Positions 26,352 through 35,376 of a DNA stretch of 42,721 bases are shown here, piece by piece. Positions within the stretch are counted from its first letter, which is position 1. Each line of letters begins with the position of its first letter. The DNA comes from Deltaproteobacteria bacterium (lineage in GTDB: Bacteria; Myxococcota_A; UBA9160; SMWR01), in assembly GCA_019313245.1 (NCBI GenBank), contig JAFDBP010000018.1:1-42721 (forward strand), read 5' to 3'. A model generated the notes under the pieces. The model searched no databases and was not told the DNA's origin. It saw only the letters and a list, made by a program, of their open reading frames with translations. A program made the translations under genes and the position numbers.

Positions 26352-29162
26352 CTAGAACAAGAACCTCCAACCGCCCGTGAGGTTGAACTCCCAATCTTCT
26401 GTCACGGTCACGCCCAGGTTGTCGTAGGCACTATCGAGCTCGTTGACGGGGTAGTAGTCGACGTTGAGCGCGAGATAGAGTCTTTGCAAGATCACGAACG
26501 CCAGGTAAGAGCGCGGGCCGGTGCGGAACGCGACGTGCCCCGGGCTCGACGAGTTGTAGGCGATCTTCTCATTCAGTGCCCAGCCCGCGCCGATCTCGAC
26601 GTCCGCCCAGGTCAGCGGCGAAAGCGTTCGGGTGATCTGCGTGGAGAGGTAGAACTCACTCGTGAAGGGGTCGAGGTTCCGCGCGTAGCTCTTCTGCTCG
26701 AGGTTGAAGAAGCGAAACGTCGAGTCCCAACGCCAGGGACGGCTTCCGAGACGCCTGCCGTAGACGGCCTCGAAGCCGTTCTGGGCGACTCCCAGGCCGA
26801 TGATGTGCTTGGGATATTGCTTTCCGTACGCGCCGTCCGCCGCCGCGCGCCCGGCCAACTTGAGCGCGTACTCGTCGGTGCCCTCCTGCTCCTCTGCGAG
26901 CCGAATGATGCCCTCCTGCAGGAGTGAGCGGAACGCCTGCTTGACCTCCGTCGCATTCATGTAGCCGACGTTGCGCTTCAGGTGTGTGGGCAGGTCGACG
27001 TAGATGAATTGCTCGGCGCGCACACCTTCGCTCAGCTCGGCGAAGAATCGGTCGAGCCTTTCGCCTTCGGAAAACTGATCCGACTGCAGCCACACTTTGT
27101 AGTTGTGCATGCTGACCAACAGTGCGCGAAAGTTGTGATTCGCGATCGAGGGCTCGATGCAACGATCTCCCCCCGCCGCACTCGAGATGGCTCCGCTCGC
27201 CAGATAGGCAGCCACCGATTCGGCACTGTCCTGCTCGTGTGGGCCCGCGCACACCACCGGTTGCAGATCCTGGCATTGATCCGGAAGCTGATCCGCACCG
27301 ATGCGCTGCAGAACCTGCGACGCGTCGCTTTCGTAGTAGGCGCGAATGCAGCGGTAGTTGGGATTGCCTTCCTTCAACGCGGCATCCAACTGGCGCAGAT
27401 TGGCACCCGGCTGACAAGAAGCGCCTTCGGGAGCGTCGAAACACGCCTCTCGCTCGAGGTGCGCATACGCGTCGGCCATGCCTACGTAGAAGTCGAAGAT
27501 GCGGAAGTCCCGTTCGAGAAAAGCCATGAAGTGCTCGAACTGCTCGCCGGTGATCGGCATGTGGCGCTGCGGGACGGACAGGCGCGGCTCGCCCCAATTC
27601 GGTTTTTCGCGCCGCACGAATTCGAATTGCTCGGCCGTGTTCGTGAGCTGTGCGTCCGTGGTCGTCGCGAGCAGATCGCGCGTGAAGGTCAAATAGGTGC
27701 CGATCAGGCCATCTTCTGCCGATGCGCCCGATTCCTGCGAGCTCGCTCCACCCTGCACCCAGCTCTTGACGAGGGGTTCCAGGAACAGATAGGTCCGCGG
27801 CTGCACCGGAACCAGACCTTCGAGGTAGGGATCGGGAGGATCGAACGCACCGCGCCATTCATCGAGCGCCACGGCCAGACCCACCGGTGTGTTGTCGAGA
27901 ATTCCGCCGTCGATGAAGGTCGCCACCCTCTTCCGGGTGAGCAGCGTATTCCCCGGCCCGTGTACATATTGGGTGTAGGCCAGCGGAACGGGAGGGAATG
28001 CGGTCGGAAACGCACCCGAAGCGCGAACGCCTAGCATGAGCGACTGCAGGGGCACCTCTTTCGCGTGGCCGAGGCCCGCGTAGTAGATCTGGTCGTCCTT
28101 CCGGGCGCCCGTGGGGCCGATGTTGACGATGCGAAACCCGCCTGGTTCAGACGCCGACGCATCGGAAGAGGCTTCGGCAGAGGTCAAGCGGACCGAGAAT
28201 TTCTCCTTCAGCTTCTTGGTGGTGAGAATCGGTTCGCCGTCTTCGCGGACGTGAACCGGCGATTTCATCGGATCGATATGGGTGGCGACGAACCCGAAAT
28301 CGACACTGCAGGAGGGGAGCAACCGGCCCTGTTCGACGTAGTTCCTCGTCTTCTCCAGAGCGGCAGCAAGCGCTTCATCGGTGAACAGGCTGAGCGTGCT
28401 CGAGCCGCCTTCGGGTCCCGGAAACAGCCCGGGCTTGCCGTGCCGCCCAAAGAGGCCCAGGTTCATCCACACCTGGTAGTAGAGGCTCTCGCTCGCCGAG
28501 AGATTCGGCCCCTTGCAGCCCTCGATCGCAGCCGCGAGTCCGTTGACGGCTCCTGCCGACGCACCGGTCACCGTCGAGAAGGCCGGATCCGAAAGCGCCG
28601 GCCCCGCGCGCTGGCCGGGTCGGCCCTTCGCCCATTCGGTCACCGAGTAGAGAAACCCGGCCTGCCAGTTGCCGAGGCTGGCGCCGCCCCGCGAGACGAG
28701 GCTCAGCTGCATGCGGTCGGCTGCAGCGGCATACGAGAGTTCTGCGCGAAGCGATCGAATCACTTGATCGAGATCGCGAAGTTCTTGATCCAGTCGCACC
28801 TCGTTGCCGAGCGAAAGTGTCCCGAGACGCGCGGCGATGTCCTTGGCTCCCAATTCCAGGCGTTCCTCGAAAGCCGCGCTCCGCGCCGGGGTTTCACGCC
28901 GCTGCCGAACGCCCTCTTCGAGCAAGAAATCCGCGTAGCGAAAGCACTTTGCGAGCGTCGCCGACGTTTCCTCGCGCGCGACGAGTTCTCGACAATATGC
29001 GAGTTGCGCGGTTACGCTGATCGGACGCACATAGCGCTGTGCGCGATTCTCTCCGGCCGCCTGGGCGCTCGCCGGTGTCGAACAAAGAACGGTTGTCAAA
29101 AGAATCAAACCCGCCAGAGAAATAGCGGTGCACGTGCGACGAATGACGGCGATTTGCATCAT
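26352..29162 (-). CDS. Patatin-like phospholipase with C-terminal beta-barrel-like domain
   Basis: 936 residues. A signal peptide (cleavage near PASAQA) and a helical region (~35-145) precede the patatin domain: oxyanion segment SRGGASLGNWQAG (~157), nucleophile elbow VTGASAGAV (~202) and catalytic Asp in IDGGILDN (~414). The last ~190 residues alternate aromatic and polar residues and end in WRFLF, as outer-membrane barrels do. This recalls the type Vd patatin autotransporters, though I see no clear POTRA domain and the helical insert (~480-740) is unassigned. The ATG at 29162 follows GGGGTGA; a longer in-frame extension lacks a signal peptide and is not real. It probably acts on lipids at or beyond the outer membrane. 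Confidence 0.85.
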   Translation of the reverse strand: MMQIAVIRRTCTAISLAGLILLTTVLCSTPASAQAAGENRAQRYVRPISVTAQLAYCRELVAREETSATLAKCFRYADFLLEEGVRQRRETPARSAAFEERLELGAKDIAARLGTLSLGNEVRLDQELRDLDQVIRSLRAELSYAAAADRMQLSLVSRGGASLGNWQAGFLYSVTEWAKGRPGQRAGPALSDPAFSTVTGASAGAVNGLAAAIEGCKGPNLSASESLYYQVWMNLGLFGRHGKPGLFPGPEGGSSTLSLFTDEALAAALEKTRNYVEQGRLLPSCSVDFGFVATHIDPMKSPVHVREDGEPILTTKKLKEKFSVRLTSAEASSDASASEPGGFRIVNIGPTGARKDDQIYYAGLGHAKEVPLQSLMLGVRASGAFPTAFPPVPLAYTQYVHGPGNTLLTRKRVATFIDGGILDNTPVGLAVALDEWRGAFDPPDPYLEGLVPVQPRTYLFLEPLVKSWVQGGASSQESGASAEDGLIGTYLTFTRDLLATTTDAQLTNTAEQFEFVRREKPNWGEPRLSVPQRHMPITGEQFEHFMAFLERDFRIFDFYVGMADAYAHLEREACFDAPEGASCQPGANLRQLDAALKEGNPNYRCIRAYYESDASQVLQRIGADQLPDQCQDLQPVVCAGPHEQDSAESVAAYLASGAISSAAGGDRCIEPSIANHNFRALLVSMHNYKVWLQSDQFSEGERLDRFFAELSEGVRAEQFIYVDLPTHLKRNVGYMNATEVKQAFRSLLQEGIIRLAEEQEGTDEYALKLAGRAAADGAYGKQYPKHIIGLGVAQNGFEAVYGRRLGSRPWRWDSTFRFFNLEQKSYARNLDPFTSEFYLSTQITRTLSPLTWADVEIGAGWALNEKIAYNSSSPGHVAFRTGPRSYLAFVILQRLYLALNVDYYPVNELDSAYDNLGVTVTEDWEFNLTGGWRFLF

Positions 29163-29658
29163 TTGGTCACCCCTCGATTGGGTTGGCCCGAGATTGTGGT
29201 CATACGCGGGGTCCTGGGTCGCCGTCCGGATCGACGACTGCCATCTGGAGTGCGGGTTTTCTGCAAGCGAAGTGCCAGCTCTGCCAGCGCTGGCCTTCCC
29301 GCCGCAGGCGATGAGGGACCCGACGCGAGTACAAATGCCGCACCCCGCGACAGCGGACGCGGGCAGATCGCCCCATGCGGGCACACAGCGTGCGCTGGCC
29401 CAAGAGGCAACCCGCGCTCGACTCGTCGCGCCTGCGACCCGGGACAAGAGCAACCGGAAGCGCTCGGCGGGTCGGTCGCAGCGTGGCAACGCTACGCGAT
29501 AGGGGGGGCGTCTCGACGACCGGATTGCACACATTGCGATCCGTTGGTACCGGGAAAATCGGCCGGCAGCCGAAGCGAAGGGTCATATTTGGCATTCGAA
29601 TTCTGTACTAGACTCTGGCCGGTCGAAATTGACGGAACGAATGATCGGAGATGCAGAA
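29163..29658. other. Divergent intergenic region between patatin and porin genes
   Basis: 496 bases. Frames on both strands are open but lack a ribosome site with a protein-like sequence. The half near the porin gene turns A/T-rich at 29580-29625, where its promoter probably lies, yet no pair of boxes with 16-18 base spacing stands out. Confidence 0.4.
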
Positions 29659-30993
29659 GTGCGCTTGCGAATGATTGATCGATGGACTTCGGTACTGCTC
29701 GTCGCTGGATGCGTTTCATTTACAGGCGCCCTCGATGCTTCCGTCGTATTGGCAGAAGAGTCGTCCGCCGAGTCTGTGTCGGCCGAACCGAAGGCGGCGG
29801 CCAACCCCGACCGGATGACGCTCGCCAACCCCGGGTCCATCTACGAACAATTCGAGCGAGACCGCGAGAGGAAGGATCACATCTTCCAGGTTCCGGGAGT
29901 CGACCTGGTGACCGAACCCTGGTCCGACTTCCGAACCGAGCTCGACGAGAAATTCGGCTTCAGGCCCGCCTTCTCGTTCACGCACATCTACCAATGGGCG
30001 AGCGACACCGTGGGCCTCAAAGAACAGGGCTCGGCCTACGAATTGAATCTCAACGCAACCTGGACCGTTTTCGGCCGCAAAACCGAATCGCCGACCATGG
30101 TCGGCTTCGAATTCCTCTACAACCAGAAGATCGGAACGGATATTCCGCCCACCGCCTTGTACACGCAGATTGGATCGGTCTATCCGACCACGATCGCCTT
30201 CGACGATATCGACCCGTCCGTCGGGCAGCTCTGGCTGCAGCAGATCATTGCCGACCGCTTCGGATTGCGCATCGGCAAGTACTACCCCCTCGACGCCTAC
30301 GACTTCTTTCCGCTGAAGAACTTCCGGATGGACTTCGTCGACGGCGTGCAATCCGCAAACCTGGTCATCCCGCTGCCCGACCGCGGGCTGGGCGGATTCG
30401 CCGAGTACCGACCCGAGCCCAACATCTACGTTCGCGCCGGCCTCCACGACGCAAATGCCGACACGGAAAAGACCGGCTTCAGCAGCCTGTTCAACAACGG
30501 AGATCTGTTCAAGATCCTCGAGGTCGGCATCGATCCGGGATTCGTGGAGCGGATACCGGGGCGAGCGCCTTCCGGTGACATCCACGCGACCTTCTGGCAG
30601 CAGGACAAACGCAACGACGACAACATCGACAAAGCCTGGGGATTTGCGTTTTCCGCCTCGCAACGCATCGGGCGCTTGATGCCGTTCATCCGCTACGGAT
30701 ATTCGGACGGCGGCAGGTTCGGGCCGACTCCCATGAGCCACGTGGTGAACCTGGGCGTGGCGATCGACGGCATCTTCGACCAGAGCAACGACCGAATCGG
30801 CATCGGGCTGAGCTGGTCCCATCCGGCCAATGGCGATCTGGATGATCAGGGTGCGGTCGACACCTTCTATCACATCCAGGTGACGCCGCAGATCGCGGTG
30901 ACTCCGTCGGTTCAGGTGATCCTCAACCCCGCACTCTATCCGAACAAAGACGCGGTCTGGGTGCTGGGAATCCGGTCGCGCTTCAACTTCTAG
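29659..30993 (+). CDS. OprB-like carbohydrate-selective porin
   Basis: 444 residues. A signal peptide (VLLVAGCVSFTGALDASVVLA) is followed by alternating beta-strands ending RSRFNF. The C-terminal part with QVILNPALYP and DAVWVLGIRSRFNF is characteristic of OprB-type sugar porins, as is the central LRIGKYYPLDAYD segment. Such porins admit sugars through the outer membrane. The start could be TTG 29629, ATG 29641, GTG 29659 or ATG 29671; GGAG eight bases before 29659 decides for that GTG. It is divergent from the patatin gene and converges closely with the methyltransferase gene (16-bp gap). Substrate unknown. Confidence 0.88.
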   Translation: MRLRMIDRWTSVLLVAGCVSFTGALDASVVLAEESSAESVSAEPKAAANPDRMTLANPGSIYEQFERDRERKDHIFQVPGVDLVTEPWSDFRTELDEKFGFRPAFSFTHIYQWASDTVGLKEQGSAYELNLNATWTVFGRKTESPTMVGFEFLYNQKIGTDIPPTALYTQIGSVYPTTIAFDDIDPSVGQLWLQQIIADRFGLRIGKYYPLDAYDFFPLKNFRMDFVDGVQSANLVIPLPDRGLGGFAEYRPEPNIYVRAGLHDANADTEKTGFSSLFNNGDLFKILEVGIDPGFVERIPGRAPSGDIHATFWQQDKRNDDNIDKAWGFAFSASQRIGRLMPFIRYGYSDGGRFGPTPMSHVVNLGVAIDGIFDQSNDRIGIGLSWSHPANGDLDDQGAVDTFYHIQVTPQIAVTPSVQVILNPALYPNKDAVWVLGIRSRFNF

Positions 30994-31009
30994 AGCGGCG
31001 AGCGCGCGG

Positions 31010-32374
31010 TCAGGCGACCGCCGCCTGCGGTTCGCTTTCGGCGATCTTCAGCAGAGCCGCTTCCAGTTCTTCGGGGAGCGGCTCCACGCGATGGGTTTCG
31101 AGGATGCGCCGAACCTCGCCGCTCGCGCGCCGGCGAGGAGACCCCTCGTCGTTGCCGGCTTTCTCGTCGACCGCGTCGGAGGATCCGGCGTACCGGGTAA
31201 TTGGAAAGTCCTTCATCTGGGCGACGGTGTGTCGCTGGGAGAGGAAGTGACCACCCGGGCCGACGTCTCGCACCACGTCCACGGCGAGCGCCTCGGGGCT
31301 CGTGTCTTGCGGGGCAAGACTGATTCTCAGGTCGCGCACGCGCTCGGCGTCGATGACCATTCGTTCGAAGCAGAGCACCGTGGAGACCTCCAGCATGCCG
31401 CCCCCGGTGCACAGGTCGGGTACGGAGGCCAGCGTCAGCAGGTATTCGGTGCCAAAGCAGGGCAAGCCCGTGCTGCGTCCCAACTGGAGCGACGCGCAAG
31501 CCATCCACTCACCCCTCGGATCCCAGTAGTTCGTGATACCCGTGTGGGGATCTGCGAAGACGGGGAAGGGACAGTGGATGAGTGGACAGCCCGGATAGAA
31601 GCTCTGCAGCAGGGTCAAGAACGCCAACACCTCCGCGTGCGCGAGCATGACCGTGCCCGCCGCTGTCGCCGGCGACGTCACTCCGCCAATCGGCATGCTG
31701 CAGCAGACCACGGGTAGGCCCTCGCGTGCGAAGACCATCGAGGCCTCGGTGCCATCCGGGTCGAACCTCAACGGTGTAACGACCGAGTTCAGCATCGAGA
31801 CCGCTGGGCCGTGCACCGCACCCGCAGACTCGAGCTGCCGCGCCATCAGCGCGAGCGTCTCCGCTTCCTCGCCCCTGCACGCGTCGATCACCTGGATCGG
31901 CTTCAAGGTGTTCTGCAGCGCCGCGAGAAAACCGCGCGCCACGCGCGTCGTGGGCGACACGTCCTGGGCGCTGGTCATCGTCCAGTAGACGTCGTACTCC
32001 TCGATGGCGTCGGCCAGGCGGGCACTCGCGGCGACGTCGGCCAACGACGAGGGCCGCACCTCGCCCGTGTCGAGATCCAGCGTCTTCGAACCGCAGCCGC
32101 CCGTGGCCGTGAAGCAGCGCGTGCCATCCAGCACGACCTGCTTGTCCTCGTCGCGCGCGCCCAGCCGCACACTGCGCGGCGCACTCTGCAGCGCCTCTTC
32201 GACTCGCGCGCGCGGGATCAACACCCGGTCATCCGCGAGCGTCGGGAAGCCGTGCTCTCTCATCTTGGCGATCAGGGAAGGCCGCGCGACAGCCAGGCCG
32301 ACCTCTTCCAGGACGCACAGCGCGGCCTCGTGGATCCTCTGCTCTTCCTCGCCCGACAACACTGAATAACGCAT
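31010..32374 (-). CDS. MttB-family corrinoid methyltransferase (non-pyrrolysine)
   Basis: 454 residues, close to the 460-500 usual for the family. The N-terminal HEAALCVLEEVGLAV, the ATGGCGSKTLDLDTGEVR block and the SMLNSVVTPLRFD, PLIHCPFP, GGGMLEVST segments match MttB superfamily trimethylamine/glycine-betaine methyltransferases. No in-frame TAG lies in the coding sequence, so it is not a pyrrolysine enzyme and belongs with the quaternary-amine (betaine-type) branch. Such enzymes pass a methyl group to a corrinoid protein; none is encoded nearby. The ATG has GGAGG six or seven bases upstream. A URO-D-family gene nearby may be a functional partner. Confidence 0.88.
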   Translation of the reverse strand: MRYSVLSGEEEQRIHEAALCVLEEVGLAVARPSLIAKMREHGFPTLADDRVLIPRARVEEALQSAPRSVRLGARDEDKQVVLDGTRCFTATGGCGSKTLDLDTGEVRPSSLADVAASARLADAIEEYDVYWTMTSAQDVSPTTRVARGFLAALQNTLKPIQVIDACRGEEAETLALMARQLESAGAVHGPAVSMLNSVVTPLRFDPDGTEASMVFAREGLPVVCCSMPIGGVTSPATAAGTVMLAHAEVLAFLTLLQSFYPGCPLIHCPFPVFADPHTGITNYWDPRGEWMACASLQLGRSTGLPCFGTEYLLTLASVPDLCTGGGMLEVSTVLCFERMVIDAERVRDLRISLAPQDTSPEALAVDVVRDVGPGGHFLSQRHTVAQMKDFPITRYAGSSDAVDEKAGNDEGSPRRRASGEVRRILETHRVEPLPEELEAALLKIAESEPQAAVA

Positions 32375-32512
32375 TTCGCGCCTCCGGATGCGCTGGCCCC
32401 CGACCAGATACTAACAGGCGAGCGCAAACGCGAGGAATCGCCGCAAGCGGCGAGAATGGGGCCACTCCAGGCGGGCCTCAAGGCGCGAGCGCCACGCTCC
32501 GATCCATTCGAG

Positions 32513-32860
32513 ATGACGCCCGCTCGATCGCCGCGACGCCTCTTGGCCGCCCTGGTTCTCGCCCTGTCGCTGGGCTCGTTCGCGCCCGCCGAGGCGGGCC
32601 GGGTCTGCGAGGTTTCAACCGGTCCCGTGTCGCTGATCGTTCTGGCGTCGGGACCCAAGGTGCACGCCTACGCGCGGACCCTGGAGGGGACGGTGGCTCG
32701 ACGCGACGCGGAGACCGTGATCTTCCACGACGGTCGGGTCGTCACCGCCGACATCGGGGCCGCCGCGCGCCACCTGGACGCGCTGGGCTGGGGCTCGCGC
32801 GACGTCAGGGTGGTGGCTTCATTTCCGCCCGCGAAGGCGCGCCCCCGCAGGCGCGGCTGA
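32513..32860 (+). CDS. Small secreted protein
   Basis: 115 residues. The ATG at 32513 gives a textbook signal peptide (RRLLAALVLALSLGSFAPAEA, cleaved before GRVCEV). The mature part has one Cys and a pattern of short strands (SLIVLASG, ETVIFHDGRVVTAD), ending in a basic tail. An in-frame upstream ATG at 32456 lacks a ribosome site and spoils the signal. It is divergent from the methyltransferase gene. No family is recognised; the coding call rests on the signal peptide and composition. Confidence 0.55.
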   Translation: MTPARSPRRLLAALVLALSLGSFAPAEAGRVCEVSTGPVSLIVLASGPKVHAYARTLEGTVARRDAETVIFHDGRVVTADIGAAARHLDALGWGSRDVRVVASFPPAKARPRRRG

Positions 32861-32918
32861 GGCTAGGCGGCGCGCCCGTGTGGCGCGCAAGCTTGGCCGC
32901 GGCGCTGTGCGTCCGGCG

Positions 32919-34073
32919 CTAGGAGGCCGAGGCCAACAGTCGATCCAGGCCCTCCGGGTCGTAGCCGATCAGGATCTTGCCACCGACGTCGAGCACGGGG
33001 ATCCCCCGCTGCCCGGTCTTCTCGACCAGCTCTTCGAGCGTGGCGGGGTTCTCGATGTCGAGCAGCTGGTAGGCGACGCCGCGGCGATCGAGTTCGGCGC
33101 GGGTCTTGCGACAGTATCCGCACCACTCCGCGTAGTAGAGCAACGTCGCGGATGAGCGCGATCCAGCAGAAGCCAGGGCGACGCCGGCTGCGCCCGCGCC
33201 GCCGAGCCTGCGCATGCGCTGGGCATCGCCCGGCGAAAGGGGCGGCGGCGCGTCCATCTCGACGTAGCCGACGCGATCGCGCCAGGCGGGCGGCACCTGA
33301 TCGAGTTGCTCCACGAAGTGCACCGAGCCGCGCTCGTCGGTGAACTGATAGTAGACGCGCTTGGCGGCATCCGGCCCGAGCGACGCGATTCCGGCGAGCG
33401 CGGCGTCCTGCGCCGGAAGCGGTCCGGAGTCCGGCGCGGCCTGCATCGCTTCGAAGAGCAGCTGGGCCTCTTCCGGCGTTTCCGGGCCGCGAGATTGGAA
33501 CAGCGCGGAGTTGGCATCGAGCATCGCGCGGGCTTCCGAAAGATCGCCACGCAGGCTCATCGCGGCGCCGATCGCGAGCACGAAAACGACCCCGAGCCCC
33601 ACCGGGTTCGGGCGCACCAGGCCGTCGTGGAATGCGATGTAGAAGTAGAAGGGCAAGCCGAAGAGCGGAATCAGACACGCCAGACCCACGTAGCCCGAGA
33701 GCTCTCGCTTCTCGGCGAGCCGCCACATCATGCGACCGAAATACACGAGGGACCCCAGAACCAGCAGCGCGGCGACGAATTGCGCCCCTCCACCGGAGCC
33801 GTTCGACGAGACCACCGCAGCGAATACGGTGACTCCGATCATCAGGACGACCCAGGTCAACAGTGCCGTCCAGCTGCTTCCAGCGGCGCGAAGGAACGGG
33901 TGCATCTGCACGAAGGGCACCCACGACATCCAGGCGGGGGCGGCCTCGGTCTTGTCGGAGATCGCCTGCAGCGTGTAGGCGAAGAGTGCGGTCAGCGCGA
34001 AGTAGATCGCGCCCCACCCAATCACCAGCGCCAGCTCGAATCGATCGAGAAAGCCGCTCACCTGCTCCAGCAT
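32919..34073 (-). CDS. Membrane protein with C-terminal glutaredoxin domain
   Basis: 384 residues. Four or five membrane helices (about 15-180) are followed by a linker of about 60 residues, a short DUF4124-like strand region (VYYQFTDERGSVHFVEQL, ~240) and a glutaredoxin domain at about 305-384: YYAEWCGYC with redox CxxC, and the glutathione-binding GIPVLDVGGKILIGYD containing the cis-Pro. The fold would work next to the inner membrane, possibly reducing disulfides or mixed glutathione disulfides of membrane or periplasmic partners. The topology, and hence the side of the redox domain, is not certain. The start follows GGGGGGTG. Such a three-part fusion is unusual to me. Confidence 0.88.
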   Translation of the reverse strand: MLEQVSGFLDRFELALVIGWGAIYFALTALFAYTLQAISDKTEAAPAWMSWVPFVQMHPFLRAAGSSWTALLTWVVLMIGVTVFAAVVSSNGSGGGAQFVAALLVLGSLVYFGRMMWRLAEKRELSGYVGLACLIPLFGLPFYFYIAFHDGLVRPNPVGLGVVFVLAIGAAMSLRGDLSEARAMLDANSALFQSRGPETPEEAQLLFEAMQAAPDSGPLPAQDAALAGIASLGPDAAKRVYYQFTDERGSVHFVEQLDQVPPAWRDRVGYVEMDAPPPLSPGDAQRMRRLGGAGAAGVALASAGSRSSATLLYYAEWCGYCRKTRAELDRRGVAYQLLDIENPATLEELVEKTGQRGIPVLDVGGKILIGYDPEGLDRLLASAS

Positions 34074-34206
34074 CGCGCACCCCCCAGCCCCCTATCGGAA
34101 GCGCAGCGGATGAGCCTTGAGGCGGTGGCGGTGAAGTGTGCGAGACGCCGGAAACATCGAGCCGGTCTTCGACAAGCGCCGGCGACACGCGTTCGCTGCC
34201 GAAAAC

Positions 34207-34812
34207 TCAGCGCATGATCAACGCGCTCATCATACACATCGCCCAGACGATGTCCGTCGGAAATTGAAATTTACAATTCGAATCGATCAAGAGATTGACC
34301 AGTGACGGGAACTCCTCGTCCGCGGTGCGCAGGATGAGTGTGGTGGGGACTTGCGGGAGTGGAAACAGCTGAACGGACGCATCGCCATAATCGAGAACGT
34401 CCCCGCCCCAGATTCGACCGGTTTCGATGAACGCTTCGGGCGCGTCGGCGTACTTTTCGGCGAGCGGTTCGAGTGGGAGCACGTGGGTTCCCTTCTCGAA
34501 GATCTGCCCTCCGGGCAGGCTGCCCGGCGCGATCAGGTTTCCCGAAGGTGGAAACGAATGTGACGAGGTCAGGTACCAGAGAATCGCAAGTGACGCGTCG
34601 ACTCGATCGAGCAGGTCTGCGCCCCTCGGCGAATCGCTGAATATCTTCTTTTCTCTCGGAGAAACGGAAATCTCGCAGCCGTAGGATTCGAGCGCATAGG
34701 TCTCCGCTTGTTCATCGAAACGCACCTCTGCTCGGCAACACACCCTGACCGGGTCCAGTGTGGCGAGCTTGGCCCACGCTTCGTCTTCGCCGGGTATCTT
34801 CTCTAACTTCAT
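34207..34812 (-). CDS. DUF3786 family protein
   Basis: 201 residues. Matches the DUF3786 pattern: an N-terminal VRVCCRAEVRFDEQ, a LDRVDASLAILWYLTSS helix, PPSGNLIAPGSLPGG, a GDASVQLFPLPQVPTTLIL core with D-x-S and a final EEFPSLVNLLIDSNCKFQFPTD. The family is widespread in anaerobes and C1-metabolising prokaryotes and often sits near corrinoid or C1 genes, but its biochemical role is not established in what I know. Here it neighbours YjbQ and a URO-D-family gene. Cys residues occur but no obvious metal motif. Confidence 0.85.
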   Translation of the reverse strand: MKLEKIPGEDEAWAKLATLDPVRVCCRAEVRFDEQAETYALESYGCEISVSPREKKIFSDSPRGADLLDRVDASLAILWYLTSSHSFPPSGNLIAPGSLPGGQIFEKGTHVLPLEPLAEKYADAPEAFIETGRIWGGDVLDYGDASVQLFPLPQVPTTLILRTADEEFPSLVNLLIDSNCKFQFPTDIVWAMCMMSALIMR

Positions 34813-34962
34813 GATGCGCAGTTCATTCCACCGTGTCGACGACGTCGATCGCGATGATATCGCCGTGCCGCTCGATCATCGAGTGGCATTCCGACCCGCT
34901 CGGGTTCTTGACACGAACCGCCGGATGCAGAACATACACAGTCAGGCCAGAGGGGTTGACGA

Positions 34963-35367
34963 ATGACGAGACGCATCGGCATACGAACTCGGGGCCAGGG
35001 CCTTTACGAAATCACCAGACAGGTTCAGGACGCGGTGACAGAAGCCGGGGTCGACACGGGACTCTGCACGCTCCTCGTGCAGCACACGTCGGCGAGCCTG
35101 ACGATTCAGGAGAATGCCGACCCTTCCGCGCAACGCGATCTCGAGGCCTGGCTGGATCGGCTCGTCCCCGAGAACGATCCGCTATTCACCCACACCGCCG
35201 AGGGAGCCGACGACATGCCGTCGCACATCAAGGCGGCCCTGACGGCGACCACGCTCTCGATTCCGATCGTCGGGGGGCGGCTCGGCCTCGGCACCTGGCA
35301 GGGCATCTACCTGTGGGAGCATCGCCACCGCGGATCGAACCGGAATTGCCTGGTGCACGTGAGCTGA
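34963..35367 (+). CDS. yjbQ: YjbQ family (UPF0047) protein
   Basis: 134 residues, the usual length for YjbQ/UPF0047. It shows the conserved HTSASLTIQENADPS segment, TAEGADDMPSHIKAAL and GRLGLGTWQGIYLWEHR, including the conserved His and Asp of the trimeric active site. A secondary thiamine-phosphate-synthase activity was reported for E. coli YjbQ, and the physiological role is not settled. The ATG at 34963 follows AGAGGGG. It is divergent from DUF3786. Confidence 0.95.
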   Translation: MTRRIGIRTRGQGLYEITRQVQDAVTEAGVDTGLCTLLVQHTSASLTIQENADPSAQRDLEAWLDRLVPENDPLFTHTAEGADDMPSHIKAALTATTLSIPIVGGRLGLGTWQGIYLWEHRHRGSNRNCLVHVS

Positions 35368-35376
35368 TCTCGCGTG

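Noticed and set aside
29163-29534. Extra N-terminal 124 residues of the patatin protein
   Set aside because: The extension is low in conserved character, and the ATG at 29162 has GGGGTGA and a normal signal peptide.
31010-32374. Pyrrolysine in the MttB-family gene
   Set aside because: No in-frame TAG interrupts the gene, so it cannot be a pyrrolysine MttB.
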